A DNA stretch of 45,661 nt from Rheinheimera sp. 1928-s (GCF_029269265.1 NZ_JARIXP010000014.1:1-45661); one strand, 5' to 3'. Numbered from the stretch's first letter, positions 24,999 through 32,260 are shown. Translations and numbers: made by a program. Notes: generated by a model not told the origin, from the letters alone.

Positions 24999-25688
24999 TC
25001 ACTTTACAGGTATTGTTAGTGTTTTTATCTCATTTTTGGATACTACCTTTACAGTTCTATCACTAGCATCCCAAAACATAAAAAAATCATCGTAAACTCT
25101 CATTAGATAGCATTGTTGACATGTGGCCAATGTAATGTGACTACGTCCTGTCTCATTTTTGATTGATAAAGCCGAATAGACAGAGAAAGCAGTCAGCAAC
25201 GTCGCAAATGTCAATAACGTATGGGTCCATATTAGTCCCGTCGAACCAAACTCGTTTCTAAGACGGATCTTGCCCGCTACGAGCAAAAAAAATACAAACT
25301 GATGACAGGCGAATATGTATAAAATATTTGTTTGCCACTTCGGTGAAACAGTTGCAATAACGAAACATAATACTGCCGAAATAAGGGTAGTAGCATGTTC
25401 CTTCAAAAAATGAACCCAACTATCACTATGATTTTCAATAGCATTTTCCATTTTTCTTTCGTTATTTTCTAAGATGGTTGAAGCCAAAACTACTAAGAAA
25501 ACCATGCCTACTGCGTAAACTACAAAATCCAAAGCACTCTTGAAATGTGAATTTAAAGACGAGGGTATTACACTTAGACTTAAACCAAAAACACGAAAAT
25601 AAACGAGGTCATAGAAAACAGATACAGCTAAGCTCAAAGGCGCCAAGGCAGCCAGACTACTAAAACTAAACAGTGAATTCCTTATCAT
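24999..25688 (-). CDS. Membrane protein of unknown function
   Basis: A 229-residue polytopic membrane protein with about five hydrophobic segments (near 8-28, 50-72, 93-112, 120-138, 150-172) and a soluble C-terminal ~55 residues containing T-C-Q-Q-C and two D-F/F-W aromatic patches. AT-rich compared with its neighbours, which suggests recent acquisition. It lies between the Q-like gene and the terminators. I do not recognise the family; exclusion or host-membrane alteration are only possibilities. Confidence 0.68.
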   Translation of the reverse strand: MIRNSLFSFSSLAALAPLSLAVSVFYDLVYFRVFGLSLSVIPSSLNSHFKSALDFVVYAVGMVFLVVLASTILENNERKMENAIENHSDSWVHFLKEHATTLISAVLCFVIATVSPKWQTNILYIFACHQFVFFLLVAGKIRLRNEFGSTGLIWTHTLLTFATLLTAFSVYSALSIKNETGRSHITLATCQQCYLMRVYDDFFMFWDASDRTVKVVSKNEIKTLTIPVK

Positions 25689-25707
25689 CAGGTACCTCTT
25701 ATATAAA

Positions 25708-26046
25708 TTACAACAAAGCTGCTAACTTAATTTCTAACCTTTGAAGAATCACATCAGAATATTGCGGTGGTTTTACGTTCTTGACATAAAAAGAGTGGAT
25801 AACTTTTTTTTCTTCGATTGTTAGATATTTTATCACAAAATCTATTTCCTGAACCCAATTAGGTACGCTTAGTGAATCGCTTAAATGACTAAACAAATGC
25901 TTAGTAGATTTACCTGCCTGCCCTAAAAGACCAGTTTGCATCATCTGATAAGTGATAGATGTAGCACCATATCCGGTACCATACTCCTTACTTCTCCAGA
26001 ACTTTCCCCATGCTCTGAGCAGGGCCTGTGCTTCTTTTAGGGTCAT
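25708..26046 (-). CDS. Q-like late antitermination protein
   Basis: A 112-residue basic protein. The N-terminal helix A-L-L-R-A-W-G-K-F-W-R and a later helix-turn region (Y-L-T-I-E-E-K-K-V-I-H-S-F-Y-V) resemble the Q-type family that regulates phage late genes. The position supports it: last regulatory gene before the lysis block and its double terminator. Its ATG overlaps the stop of the HTH gene (ATGA). Family membership is by pattern, so an activator of another type is possible. Confidence 0.65.
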   Translation of the reverse strand: MTLKEAQALLRAWGKFWRSKEYGTGYGATSITYQMMQTGLLGQAGKSTKHLFSHLSDSLSVPNWVQEIDFVIKYLTIEEKKVIHSFYVKNVKPPQYSDVILQRLEIKLAALL

Positions 26047-26294
26047 GCTGCCACCTGTTTTTCTTGTTCATCAAAAGCCATGCTGATGGCGTCAATAAGC
26101 TCAACTCTACAAACATCTTCGCAAATAGCCTGAACGGTGCCAAATGTTGGCTCACTGTGCTTGTTTTCCCAGTTCTTGATGGTCCTTGAAGTCACACCAT
26201 AAAGTCCAGCAACACAATCTTGTGTTAACCCTCTGTGCTTTCTGGCCGCTCGGATTATCGAACCACCATGCAAATTGGCCCGTTCTTTAACCAT
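26043..26294 (-). CDS. Small HTH DNA-binding protein
   Basis: An 83-residue protein with an XRE-like helix-turn-helix (about 14-50: R-K-H-R-G-L-T-Q-D, G-V-T-S-R-T-I-K-N-W-E-N). The ATG at 26294 is the likely start; the longer frame upstream is a shadow of the membrane-protein gene, which it overlaps by 8 bases. It may tune late-gene or early-gene expression. Target unknown. Confidence 0.78.
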   Translation of the reverse strand: MVKERANLHGGSIIRAARKHRGLTQDCVAGLYGVTSRTIKNWENKHSEPTFGTVQAICEDVCRVELIDAISMAFDEQEKQVAA

Positions 26295-26583
26295 GGCGCT
26301 CAACCCTCGCCTGATACCAACGATAAAACAGGATGCTTGCAACAATGCCCAGTGAGCCACCCCAACCACTGACGAACAGTGCCATATCAGCGTCTGTCGT
26401 GTTAGCTGAGATCCGGGCGAACAGGAACTGGCACCAGGTGATCCCCCAGCTGATGGTAAAGGCCAGTGCAATTTTCTGATCGCGAACAAACTGACTGCTT
26501 AAACCCAACAGGAACACATTGCCAAAAGTGGCTATAAATAGCAGGGCCAGCTGCTGCAGATCAGTTGCCGGTGAAAATGCCAC
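26287..26583 (-). CDS. Small three-TM membrane protein
   Basis: A 98-residue protein with three predicted transmembrane helices. I chose a GTG start at 26583 because AAAGGAGG stands five bases before it, a near-perfect ribosome site; an ATG 8 codons earlier lies upstream of that site. The gene overlaps the end of the resolvase gene by 23 bases. The role is unknown; a second holin cannot be excluded. Confidence 0.65.
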   Translation of the reverse strand: MAFSPATDLQQLALLFIATFGNVFLLGLSSQFVRDQKIALAFTISWGITWCQFLFARISANTTDADMALFVSGWGGSLGIVASILFYRWYQARVERHG

Positions 26584-27034
26584 TGACACCTCCTTTCGGC
26601 TGACCATACAGAGCTATCATGGCCGCATCCCGATTATCCGCATTACTTTTGCCATGCCAGCCAGTTAGCCGGTTAAACGCATCTGACTTATACCGTTTAC
26701 CGCTTCTGGCGCCCTGTAATGGCAAAACCATTTCAACGGTGAAACCAACTGCTGCAAGTTCCTGCAGCAAAAGCTCAGCCGCATATTTCACAGCGCCAAT
26801 GTTCTGAGCAATCTTCATCATTTGGTTTCGGCTTTGCCCTGCTCGCTGGATCACTGGTTTAAAAGCGTTGATATCTTCCAGCTTGATCCGCAGTTGGTGC
26901 TGCCGTGCCAGGTCGGTCAGAAGCTCAATCAGCGACTTATTGCCCAATGTGTAAAGCTGCTGAATGATGCCGGCCTTTACTACAGCAACACCGTGCTTTT
27001 TGGTGTCCGGATCAATACCTACAACCAGCATCAT
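26561..27034 (-). CDS. RuvC-like Holliday-junction resolvase
   Basis: A 157-residue RNase H-fold nuclease. Candidate metal-binding acids are Asp8 in V-V-G-I-D-P-D, Glu53 in I-K-L-E-D-I and Asp133/Asp136 in D-N-R-D-A-A, spaced as in RuvC. It would cut branched DNA formed during replication or recombination so that it can be packaged. It replaces the RusA or Rap resolvase found in this operon position in other lambdoids. The start has AAGGGG upstream; Met2 is an alternative. Confidence 0.82.
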   Translation of the reverse strand: MMLVVGIDPDTKKHGVAVVKAGIIQQLYTLGNKSLIELLTDLARQHQLRIKLEDINAFKPVIQRAGQSRNQMMKIAQNIGAVKYAAELLLQELAAVGFTVEMVLPLQGARSGKRYKSDAFNRLTGWHGKSNADNRDAAMIALYGQPKGGVSGIFTGN

Positions 27035-27111
27035 TTACCCCTTTTTTGTTAGCTGCATGTTTCCACAGCTGAAAAATCTGAATTCTCTGGAACGCTTGCC
27101 AGCAAAGGCCG

Positions 27112-28326
27112 CTAAGCATTCACTGCTTTTTTCAATGCCTGCACTATGCCTACATTTAAACCCTGTTTTATCAGCCAATCGTGATACACATTCACCGCTT
27201 TTAACCGCTCAGATAACGCCTCGGTTTTGATGTACACCGCATCCAATCCCTTAGGCTTATGGTTCAGCAAGCGCTCGGCCATCCAGTAATCAATGCCCAA
27301 CTCTGCCCATGCAGAACGGGCCATTTTGCGTAAATCGTGGGCCGACCATTTGCCTTTGCTTACCAGCTGAATATGCTTCTGTGCTGCCTGGCTACTGATT
27401 GCCTCGGTACCAGCAGGAAATAGAACATCGGAATAAATGCCGAATGACTCGCGAATACTCCTGAACTTATCCAGAAACTCTTTAGCCAGTGCGGTGATAG
27501 GTAGAACATGAGTTACATCGGTCTTTGTGATCTCGGCGGGTATTGCCAGCATGCCTGCAGTAAAATCGATGTAAGACCATCGCAATTGCCGGGTCTCACC
27601 AATGCGGGTACCAAACAGCAGCATTAGCCACACCAGCGCCCAACCATCCACGGCAGCACGTTGCAACTGCTCCCACACCAGCGGCAAACTGGTGACACGC
27701 AACCGGCTTTCCTTCGGCTTGATCCGCTTCGTTACATGGTCAACAAACTTCATTCCCGCCATATAGTCAGCCGACAGCAACTCAAGCTTTGCAGCCAGCT
27801 TTACGGCCGTCTTTAAGGTTCCCCAATACTTGCGCATCGTTGACGGTTTTAAATCAGAGTTAACCAAAGGCAGGATCAGCTGAGTATCAAGCACCGCTTT
27901 AGTCAACTGGCCAACAGGCAAAGTGCCAAGCAGCGGCATTAAATGAGCGTCAATCGCACTTTCTACCGCTCTGCGCCATTCTGGCGATTTCGTAACTTCC
28001 TTGGCCGTTCTGTCGCGGTACCACTCCAGCAACTGACCAACAGTTTCAAAGGTGCCTGTTTTCACTGTCTGGCCAGCACTTAACTTGCTCAGTACATCCG
28101 GTACCATTGCCACAACATCTTTGGTTTTCAGTGTTGGCCAGTAGCCAAGGCGGTGACGTATCTTGATCCGGTTTTGATACTGCACTAAGTACCAGGTGGC
28201 CTTTTGACGGCCAGAACGGTACCGAAGCGCAAGGGGCTGACGCTGATCACGCAGTTCGCCAACATCAGCATCAGCTGCATGCCGGGTGATAGCTGCATCA
28301 GATATAACGACAGATAAAGACTGCAT
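27112..28326 (-). CDS. Second tyrosine recombinase/integrase
   Basis: A 404-residue tyrosine recombinase with all catalytic residues: Arg241 (F-G-T-R-I-G-E), Lys268 (I-T-K-T-D), His330-x-x-Arg333 (A-H-D-L-R), His356 and the nucleophile Tyr365 (A-V-Y-I-K). An arm-binding-like N-terminus and a core-binding region (about 95-190) come first. It sits inside the replication operon, coupled to the gene upstream by a one-base overlap, so it would be made in lytic growth rather than for lysogeny. It has no recombination sites visible next to it. Dimer resolution or a second integration route are possible roles. Confidence 0.9.
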   Translation of the reverse strand: MQSLSVVISDAAITRHAADADVGELRDQRQPLALRYRSGRQKATWYLVQYQNRIKIRHRLGYWPTLKTKDVVAMVPDVLSKLSAGQTVKTGTFETVGQLLEWYRDRTAKEVTKSPEWRRAVESAIDAHLMPLLGTLPVGQLTKAVLDTQLILPLVNSDLKPSTMRKYWGTLKTAVKLAAKLELLSADYMAGMKFVDHVTKRIKPKESRLRVTSLPLVWEQLQRAAVDGWALVWLMLLFGTRIGETRQLRWSYIDFTAGMLAIPAEITKTDVTHVLPITALAKEFLDKFRSIRESFGIYSDVLFPAGTEAISSQAAQKHIQLVSKGKWSAHDLRKMARSAWAELGIDYWMAERLLNHKPKGLDAVYIKTEALSERLKAVNVYHDWLIKQGLNVGIVQALKKAVNA

Positions 28327-28535
28327 CAGTACCCCTGCTCAAACTTCGTTTTGTTTCGTTCTAATGCTGCCATCATCTGCCTGAGCTCTAACGGCGGCAT
28401 TGCCCTTAACTTTGCTTCAATGGCCTGTGGGCTCATCATTCTTTGCCTTTCATGGTGTAACCACAAACAGGCCACTTTGTTTACTGCCTCAGCCTCTGCT
28501 AAAGCCGGATCCGCAGCTAAATTCACAAAGGTCAA
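28326..28535 (-). CDS. Small protein between DnaC-like loader and recombinase
   Basis: A 69-residue helical protein with a charged middle (L-H-H-E-R-Q-R) and amphipathic C-terminal helix. The start is probably TTG at 28535, overlapping the loader stop; an internal GTG three codons later is possible. Coupled on both sides, so probably translated with the replication genes. Function not recognised. Confidence 0.6.
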   Translation of the reverse strand: MTFVNLAADPALAEAEAVNKVACLWLHHERQRMMSPQAIEAKLRAMPPLELRQMMAALERNKTKFEQGY

Positions 28536-29305
28536 ATGGCACTCCGCATGCTGCCCCAGTTAAACGCAACTACTTTGCCTCCGTCCTGACGTAAGCGGTC
28601 AAACGCCCTATCGCCAATAGCTTCGCGGATGCCTGTTCTATCCAGGTTGCTGATCAGCACCGTGGGCAACATGTTTTTGTAGCGACCGTCGATAATGTCG
28701 AACACAAACAGAATTTCTGTTTCGGTACCGCGCTGCTGGCCAACTTCATCAATGATCAGTAAATCAAGTTCGCTCAGCTGTTTCAGCAGCATACTTTCAG
28801 ACATAGCTGCGCCTTTTCCCCAACAATCCTTTAACTCTCGTACCAGGCCGCTTAACGTAGCTAGCCGGCACTTTTTCTGAGGCATCAATTCGTTCAACAT
28901 GGCGCTGGCCAGCATGGTTTTGCCCGTACCTACCCGACCACTCAGGATCAAGTTGCCATTGCCACCGTTTTTAATGCGCTGAGTAAAATCCATGGCTTCC
29001 TGCAGAGCCTGAGCGTGGTCTTGTGTATCAACCCTGTAATCAGCAAATGTAACTTGGGAGTAGCGCGGCGAAACTCCAGCTTCGATCCTGCTGCGTTCCA
29101 GTCTTGCCCTCGCAGCTTTAGCAGCGTTTTGCTCGTCAATTTTTACCTGAAGAGCAGTACTCTCAGCAGCACATAAGCTGCAAGCGCTAAGCACAACAAA
29201 CCGATCACCCATAGCCTGGTACCTGAAATCAAAAGCACCGTGTTTTGAGCAGTGGCCTTGCTCTGGCTTTTCCGGAACACTCGACACAAAATTCAAATGG
29301 CTCAT
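28532..29305 (-). CDS. DnaC-like helicase loader (AAA+ ATPase)
   Basis: A 257-residue AAA+ ATPase. A Cys/His cluster near the N-terminus (Cys19, His22, Cys42, Cys45) may bind zinc. Walker A is G-R-V-G-T-G-K-T (123-130), Walker B is D-L-L-I-I-D-E (181-187), and an arginine-finger region follows around S-N-L-D-R-T. It would load the host DnaB helicase at the phage origin, the lambda P role. Its ATG overlaps the initiator gene stop (ATGA). Confidence 0.9.
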   Translation of the reverse strand: MSHLNFVSSVPEKPEQGHCSKHGAFDFRYQAMGDRFVVLSACSLCAAESTALQVKIDEQNAAKAARARLERSRIEAGVSPRYSQVTFADYRVDTQDHAQALQEAMDFTQRIKNGGNGNLILSGRVGTGKTMLASAMLNELMPQKKCRLATLSGLVRELKDCWGKGAAMSESMLLKQLSELDLLIIDEVGQQRGTETEILFVFDIIDGRYKNMLPTVLISNLDRTGIREAIGDRAFDRLRQDGGKVVAFNWGSMRSAI

Positions 29306-30069
29306 AGGTCACCCCCTTCGTAAACTTGGTTATCAAACGTTTGCGGAAAACGGCCTTGCTGCGAAACTGGTGGCGTCGCAGAGTTGTCTCTCCAGTACCT
29401 CAGAGCGGCCTGCCAGTCTTTCATTTTCGTTCGACCAACAACCCAACCCTTGGTAGTGTGGTAGTTAACAAACTTCGTGGCCTCACTCGGGTTGCCCCAA
29501 TTAATTTCCTGCATGTAGGCAATCACCTGATCAACCGTAGGGGGCATAAAACGCTTTTGTTTTTCCGGAGGTTCAGCCTCCGGTTGTTTGGCAGAATCTT
29601 CTGGATTCAGGGATAAGGAATCAGGATTCAGGATCAAGGAATCAGCAGGAGCAGTTCCGTCTTGCTCTGGAATTAATCCAGAGAAATCGCGATTAATCGT
29701 GAGTGTATTTAAATCAATAATTTGCCGCATTGATTCGTTGTAACCTGGAACATCAGTACCGCCTTCACGCTCGTTCTTATGCGGGTTCTGATGTTTCTCG
29801 AAATTCACTATGTTTAGGTAAATTTTATCGCCATCCGAGTAAAACCGAATGAATCCAGATTTATCGAGATTAATCGCGAGTTTTTTCACATCAGTATCGT
29901 CGTACGGCAGAAGCTGAGCCTTAATCTTGGCCGCTCGCCATTCGAGATCGCCTTTGTAATCGGCCAGAGTCCAAAGACCAATAAAGAACAATCGACCCAA
30001 AGCGCAGTTATGTTCTGCCAGATCGTCGTTCATAAAGAACGCATGCTTTATATTCCTTGCTCTGGCCAT
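29302..30069 (-). CDS. Replication initiator (O/DnaT-like)
   Basis: A 255-residue initiator. The N-terminal ~110 residues form a winged-helix-like domain (F-F-M-N-D-D-L-A-E near 11-19, F-F-I-G-L-W-T-L-A-D near 28-37) common to phage replication proteins. A linker with the repeated L-N-P-D-S-L / L-N-P-E-D-S motif follows, and the C-terminal region (about 175-235, V-I-A-Y-M-Q, W-Q-A-A-L-R-Y-W) resembles DnaT/PriC-like helicase-interaction domains. As in lambda O, the origin probably lies within the gene. Confidence 0.82.
   Translation of the reverse strand: MARARNIKHAFFMNDDLAEHNCALGRLFFIGLWTLADYKGDLEWRAAKIKAQLLPYDDTDVKKLAINLDKSGFIRFYSDGDKIYLNIVNFEKHQNPHKNEREGGTDVPGYNESMRQIIDLNTLTINRDFSGLIPEQDGTAPADSLILNPDSLSLNPEDSAKQPEAEPPEKQKRFMPPTVDQVIAYMQEINWGNPSEATKFVNYHTTKGWVVGRTKMKDWQAALRYWRDNSATPPVSQQGRFPQTFDNQVYEGGDL
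29603..29644. repeat. Two 21-bp direct repeats, candidate origin iterons
   Basis: Two adjacent 21-bp units beginning GGATTCAGG and ending AAGGAATCA differ at only three positions or so. They code for the L-N-P-x-S linker. Two further near-copies of GATTAATCGYGAG lie at about 29689-29702 and 29867-29880. Repeats inside the initiator gene are the usual form of a lambdoid origin. Confidence 0.5.
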
Positions 30070-30070
30070 A

Positions 30071-30142
30071 TCAAATACTCGCCTGCAAGCTAACGCACTT
30101 GCGGTTTGTGGGGTTTTCAGTTACATTTTTAACCATGGACAT
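30071..30142 (-). CDS. Possible 23-residue leader peptide
   Basis: A very short frame with a good ribosome site (GAGG five bases before ATG) that ends one base before the initiator ATG (TGATATG). Translation would hand ribosomes to the initiator gene. No motif; it may be only a coupling leader. Confidence 0.38.
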   Translation of the reverse strand: MSMVKNVTENPTNRKCVSLQASI

Positions 30143-30175
30143 TAAAACCTCGTCGTAGTGGTTAGTGTTCTGGAT

Positions 30176-30205
30176 AGGCCTGTTGACGCAGGCCTTTCGC
30201 TTTTC
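30176..30205 (+). terminator. Weak terminator-like hairpin
   Basis: AGGCCTG-TTGACG-CAGGCCT (7-bp stem) followed by TTCGCTTTTC on the plus strand. It lies upstream of the plus-strand gene at 30265. On the minus strand no T-run follows. It may act as an attenuator, or it may be incidental. Confidence 0.35.
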
Positions 30206-30264
30206 TGGCAGTCGTACCTGCCGCCGTTCTGCAGGTTGCCGCCCAATGCACACTGGAGGCGCAT

Positions 30265-30576
30265 ATGGACCGCAAACCCTATTACCTTGACCTTTACCGC
30301 AAAGTGCTGGAAGAAGCCCGTATTGGCTATACGCTGGCGATTTTTGGCGATCACCTCGCAACACTGCAAGGCTATGAAAAACACACAGGCCTGAATGCTG
30401 TTCACTACTTTCTGATGGAAAAGCACCACTGGACGCGCGGCCAAATACAAGCCATGACGCAGGCTGACATTCTCTTTGCTATGTCTGAAGAGTTTGACTT
30501 GTGGACAATGCCCGACGATGCCAGACAGGTTCTGGCTGATATGGCTGAACATCACTTCTCACCCTCGAGTAATTGA
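30265..30576 (+). CDS. Small plus-strand protein inside the minus-strand operon
   Basis: A 103-residue helical, acidic protein with GGAGG six bases before the ATG. It runs against the replication operon and overlaps the end of the small membrane gene at 30552 by 25 bases. Helices rich in aromatic and charged residues (Y-Y-L-D-L-Y-R-K; M-E-K-H-H-W-T-R-G-Q-I) and a late E-E-F-D-L-W suggest a folded domain. I do not recognise it. Small lone antisense genes in prophages are sometimes anti-defence proteins, but there is no evidence here. Confidence 0.6.
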   Translation: MDRKPYYLDLYRKVLEEARIGYTLAIFGDHLATLQGYEKHTGLNAVHYFLMEKHHWTRGQIQAMTQADILFAMSEEFDLWTMPDDARQVLADMAEHHFSPSSN

Positions 30577-30779
30577 AGGTTTTGCTCCAGCAGGTATGCC
30601 CACGCAGCCGTAAAGACTAAAAGCACCACTGTAGCGGCAATGAACAACCAGGCTAATAATGTGGACTGTGGTGGGAACATAGGCACAAAGCCGAACATAA
30701 ACACCAGATACGAACACCAGGTGGAGAATATGGTGCATTTTCGGCTGAATATACGGTGTAGGGCTCTACTCGATTTCAT
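30552..30779 (-). CDS. Possible small two-TM membrane protein
   Basis: A 75-residue frame with two hydrophobic segments (about 18-36 and 42-64) and a charged C-terminus. The ribosome site is poor (TAGGTAACCCTA before the ATG), and its end overlaps the plus-strand gene. Codon use looks acceptable but the call is tentative. Confidence 0.45.
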   Translation of the reverse strand: MKSSRALHRIFSRKCTIFSTWCSYLVFMFGFVPMFPPQSTLLAWLFIAATVVLLVFTAAWAYLLEQNLQLLEGEK

Positions 30780-31149
30780 TAGGGTTACCTACATTAAGTT
30801 GAGGAAATTAAAAACTAACCAGCACTCCGCTACTATCCGGCAACGCTTATCTGGCTTATCGGCTTTCGCCGAAGTGTTTGTTATTCGCCACCCTGGGTGC
30901 CTCCCAGTGACTGGTTACATCATTACCAGTCGGATAGTCGGCCATCTAATGATCCCCGTGCGCTTAGCCGGATTAGTGGCGAATAACGTGCTTGTCTTTC
31001 CAAGCTGCCAACACGAATTAACACCAATGTCACCTGAGTTTGATTGGTTGACGCAGTACCGAAGGTTTGACTGGCAGAGGCATCTGCTATCAGCCCCCAG
31101 CACCAGCATCGGTAAGCACTCTTACAAAAGCACTTACCGATGCCGGTAA
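30780..31149. other. Non-coding region with nested inverted repeats
   Basis: No gene is supported in these 370 bases. They hold several strong inverted repeats: TCGGC/GCCGA (30859-30872); a 12-bp pair GTTATTCGCCAC (30880-30891) and GTGGCGAATAAC (30976-30987); nested inside it CTGGG/CCCAG (30893-30907) and GACTGGT/ACCAGTC (30909-30931); and GCATCGGTAAG/CTTACCGATGC (31106-31143). This may be a structured RNA, a replication origin element or a recombination site. Confidence 0.6.
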
Positions 31150-31344
31150 TCAAAAACCGCCGTTCAGTCGAACTTGCTGCTCGTTTTCGTTCCTGCAGAT
31201 GTCGCCACAAAACAAAGTAGATTCCGGTACAGGCTTGCCGCACCAGTTGCATGTACGCTGCTGAATAACGTCCAATGTGAAGCTTTGCAGAGGTACGGTT
31301 AGATCCGTTAACTGTGAGTCAGCTGCTGGTGATGTTGAATTCAT
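31150..31344 (-). CDS. Small zinc-ribbon protein
   Basis: A 64-residue protein with C-N-W-C-G-K-P-V-P and F-C-G-D-I-C near the C-terminus, four cysteines spaced as a zinc ribbon (DksA/TraR or DUF2116 style). The N-terminal half is polar and flexible. It follows the Cro-like gene with a four-base overlap (ATGA), so it is the second gene of the early minus operon. It could bind RNA polymerase or DNA; the target is unknown. Confidence 0.75.
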   Translation of the reverse strand: MNSTSPAADSQLTDLTVPLQSFTLDVIQQRTCNWCGKPVPESTLFCGDICRNENEQQVRLNGGF

Positions 31345-31547
31345 GCCGCTTCATCCTCTTTTTCTGATTGGCGCTGAAGTTCAGCAATCAGTTTTGTTGC
31401 TATATCGAGGTCTATTTTCTTTACGGCATCACTTGTGAACTTCCATACGTTCTTGTATTCGACGTTAGCTTTTTCACAGAGGGCCTTTAGCTTTCCACGA
31501 CCAGCATGAATTTCAATTAATCTCTGTCTCAGTTCATCGGTGCTCAA
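31341..31547 (-). CDS. Cro-like small HTH regulator
   Basis: A 68-residue protein with a helix-turn-helix around residues 17-45 (G-K-L-K-A-L-C-E-K-A, then V-E-Y-K-N-V-W-K-F). It is the first gene of the minus-strand replication operon, just downstream of an operator-bearing promoter. This is the lambda cro position. It probably lowers early transcription late in infection. Confidence 0.78.
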   Translation of the reverse strand: MSTDELRQRLIEIHAGRGKLKALCEKANVEYKNVWKFTSDAVKKIDLDIATKLIAELQRQSEKEDEAA

Positions 31548-31554
31548 GGCTAAA

Positions 31555-31600
31555 ATCTCACTTTTAAGATATTTGGATAGATATTAAGATCAATATCTCA
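31555..31600. promoter_or_regulatory. Operator cluster upstream of the Cro-like gene
   Basis: Contains ATCTCACTTTTAAGAT (31555-31570), a 7-bp inverted repeat AGATATT-AAGATC-AATATCT (31579-31598) and a further half-site ATCTCA (31595-31600). They match elements upstream of the repressor-like gene and of the plus-strand early operon, so one regulator probably reads all of them. Confidence 0.65.
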
Positions 31601-31609
31601 TTTTTGCAA
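31581..31609 (-). promoter_or_regulatory. Early minus-strand promoter
   Basis: TTGCAA (31609-31604), a 17-base spacer and TAATAT (31586-31581) on the minus strand drive the Cro-like/replication operon. The spacer carries TGAGATATT, starting four bases after the -35. The early plus promoter at 34151 has the same layout. Confidence 0.6.
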
Positions 31610-31749
31610 CATCAAGTTAAGCTGTAATGTCTAAACGTGATCAGAGTTTAAATAGGTACGTATTTCAGTGTTTATCAAATAGAGGTAAAGTACTCAGGCG
31701 TTGCAAGTAGGAAATCTGCACGTGTAAAAACTAAAAAAAGGAGAGTTTG

Positions 31750-32136
31750 ATGAGAAAACTAATGTTACTTTTGGCGGCTGCTTTTATCTTCTGCGGTTGT
31801 TCAAGCGTAGGCAACGAGAAGATAAGTAAAGAAGACCAAGCATCAATAGAAAGTAAGCTGGTAAAGGGTGTAACCACCAAAGCAGAAGTCAGAGCAACGT
31901 TTGGTGATCCTCTTGATGCAACGTTTCATGATAGTGGCAATGAAATGTGGAAGTATGTGTTTACAGAGCAAAGCTGCAACGCTTCATGCTATTTTATCTA
32001 CACAGCCTGGGCTTATAGTTCTTCTTCAGGCATTCAAAAAACACTTACTGTTTTGTTCGATGACAAAGGAACTGTAAAAAACTATATCCTCTCTGAATCT
32101 GCTGTTGAGTCAAAGCACGGCTTGTTTTCAGGCTAA
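31750..32136 (+). CDS. BamE/SmpA-like outer-membrane lipoprotein
   Basis: A 128-residue lipoprotein. The signal peptide ends in I-F-C-G-C, giving lipidation at Cys17. The mature part has the BamE/SmpA pattern: L-V-K-G-V-T-T-K-A-E-V, then T-F-G-D-P-L-D, and W-K-Y-V-F. The real start is ATG at 31750 with AAGGAGAG four bases upstream. It is on the lysogeny strand with its own terminator, so it is probably a prophage-expressed moron altering the host surface. It has four Cys in the second half, which BamE lacks. Confidence 0.78.
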   Translation: MRKLMLLLAAAFIFCGCSSVGNEKISKEDQASIESKLVKGVTTKAEVRATFGDPLDATFHDSGNEMWKYVFTEQSCNASCYFIYTAWAYSSSSGIQKTLTVLFDDKGTVKNYILSESAVESKHGLFSG

Positions 32137-32153
32137 TTCCGAACGAACTAGAG

Positions 32154-32180
32154 AAAAGTCCTGCAATGCGGGACTTTTTT
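32154..32180 (+). terminator. Terminator after the lipoprotein gene
   Basis: AAAAGTCCTGC-AAT-GCGGGACTTTTTT: a stem of about 11 bp with one wobble, a three-base loop and six T residues, 18 bases past the lipoprotein stop. Confidence 0.85.
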
Positions 32181-32220
32181 ATGCATTTAATTATCAGATA
32201 ATTAAATTCAGGTTTAATAA

Positions 32221-32260
32221 ATCTCATTTTAGAGATATTATCGTGTATGTTTGTATACAC
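32221..32260. promoter_or_regulatory. Operator and palindrome upstream of the repressor-like gene
   Basis: ATCTCATTTTAGAGAT (32221-32236) is identical to the site at 34128-34143. A TATTAT that could be a -10 overlaps its end, and a weak TTTAAT -35 stands 17 bases before. GTGTAT-GTTTGT-ATACAC (32243-32260) is a second, different palindrome. Together they suggest autoregulation of the gene at 32312. Confidence 0.6.

Noticed and set aside
26043-26489. 148-residue version of the small HTH gene
   Set aside because: The first 65 codons are a shadow of the membrane-protein gene in another frame; the HTH domain starts at the ATG at 26294.
30071-30364. 97-codon minus-strand frame upstream of the initiator
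   Set aside because: Mostly the antisense of the plus-strand gene at 30265; only its last 23 codons have a ribosome site and are listed separately.
30880-30987. Integron attC site
   Set aside because: The 12-bp inverted repeat encloses hairpins at about the right size, but the ends (GTTATTC and GAATAAC) do not fit the GTTRRRY/RYYYAAC core sites, and no integron integrase is present.
30640-31252. Plus and minus open frames over the hairpin region
   Set aside because: No ribosome sites, low-complexity or Cys/Arg-heavy products, and the inverted repeats explain the sequence better.
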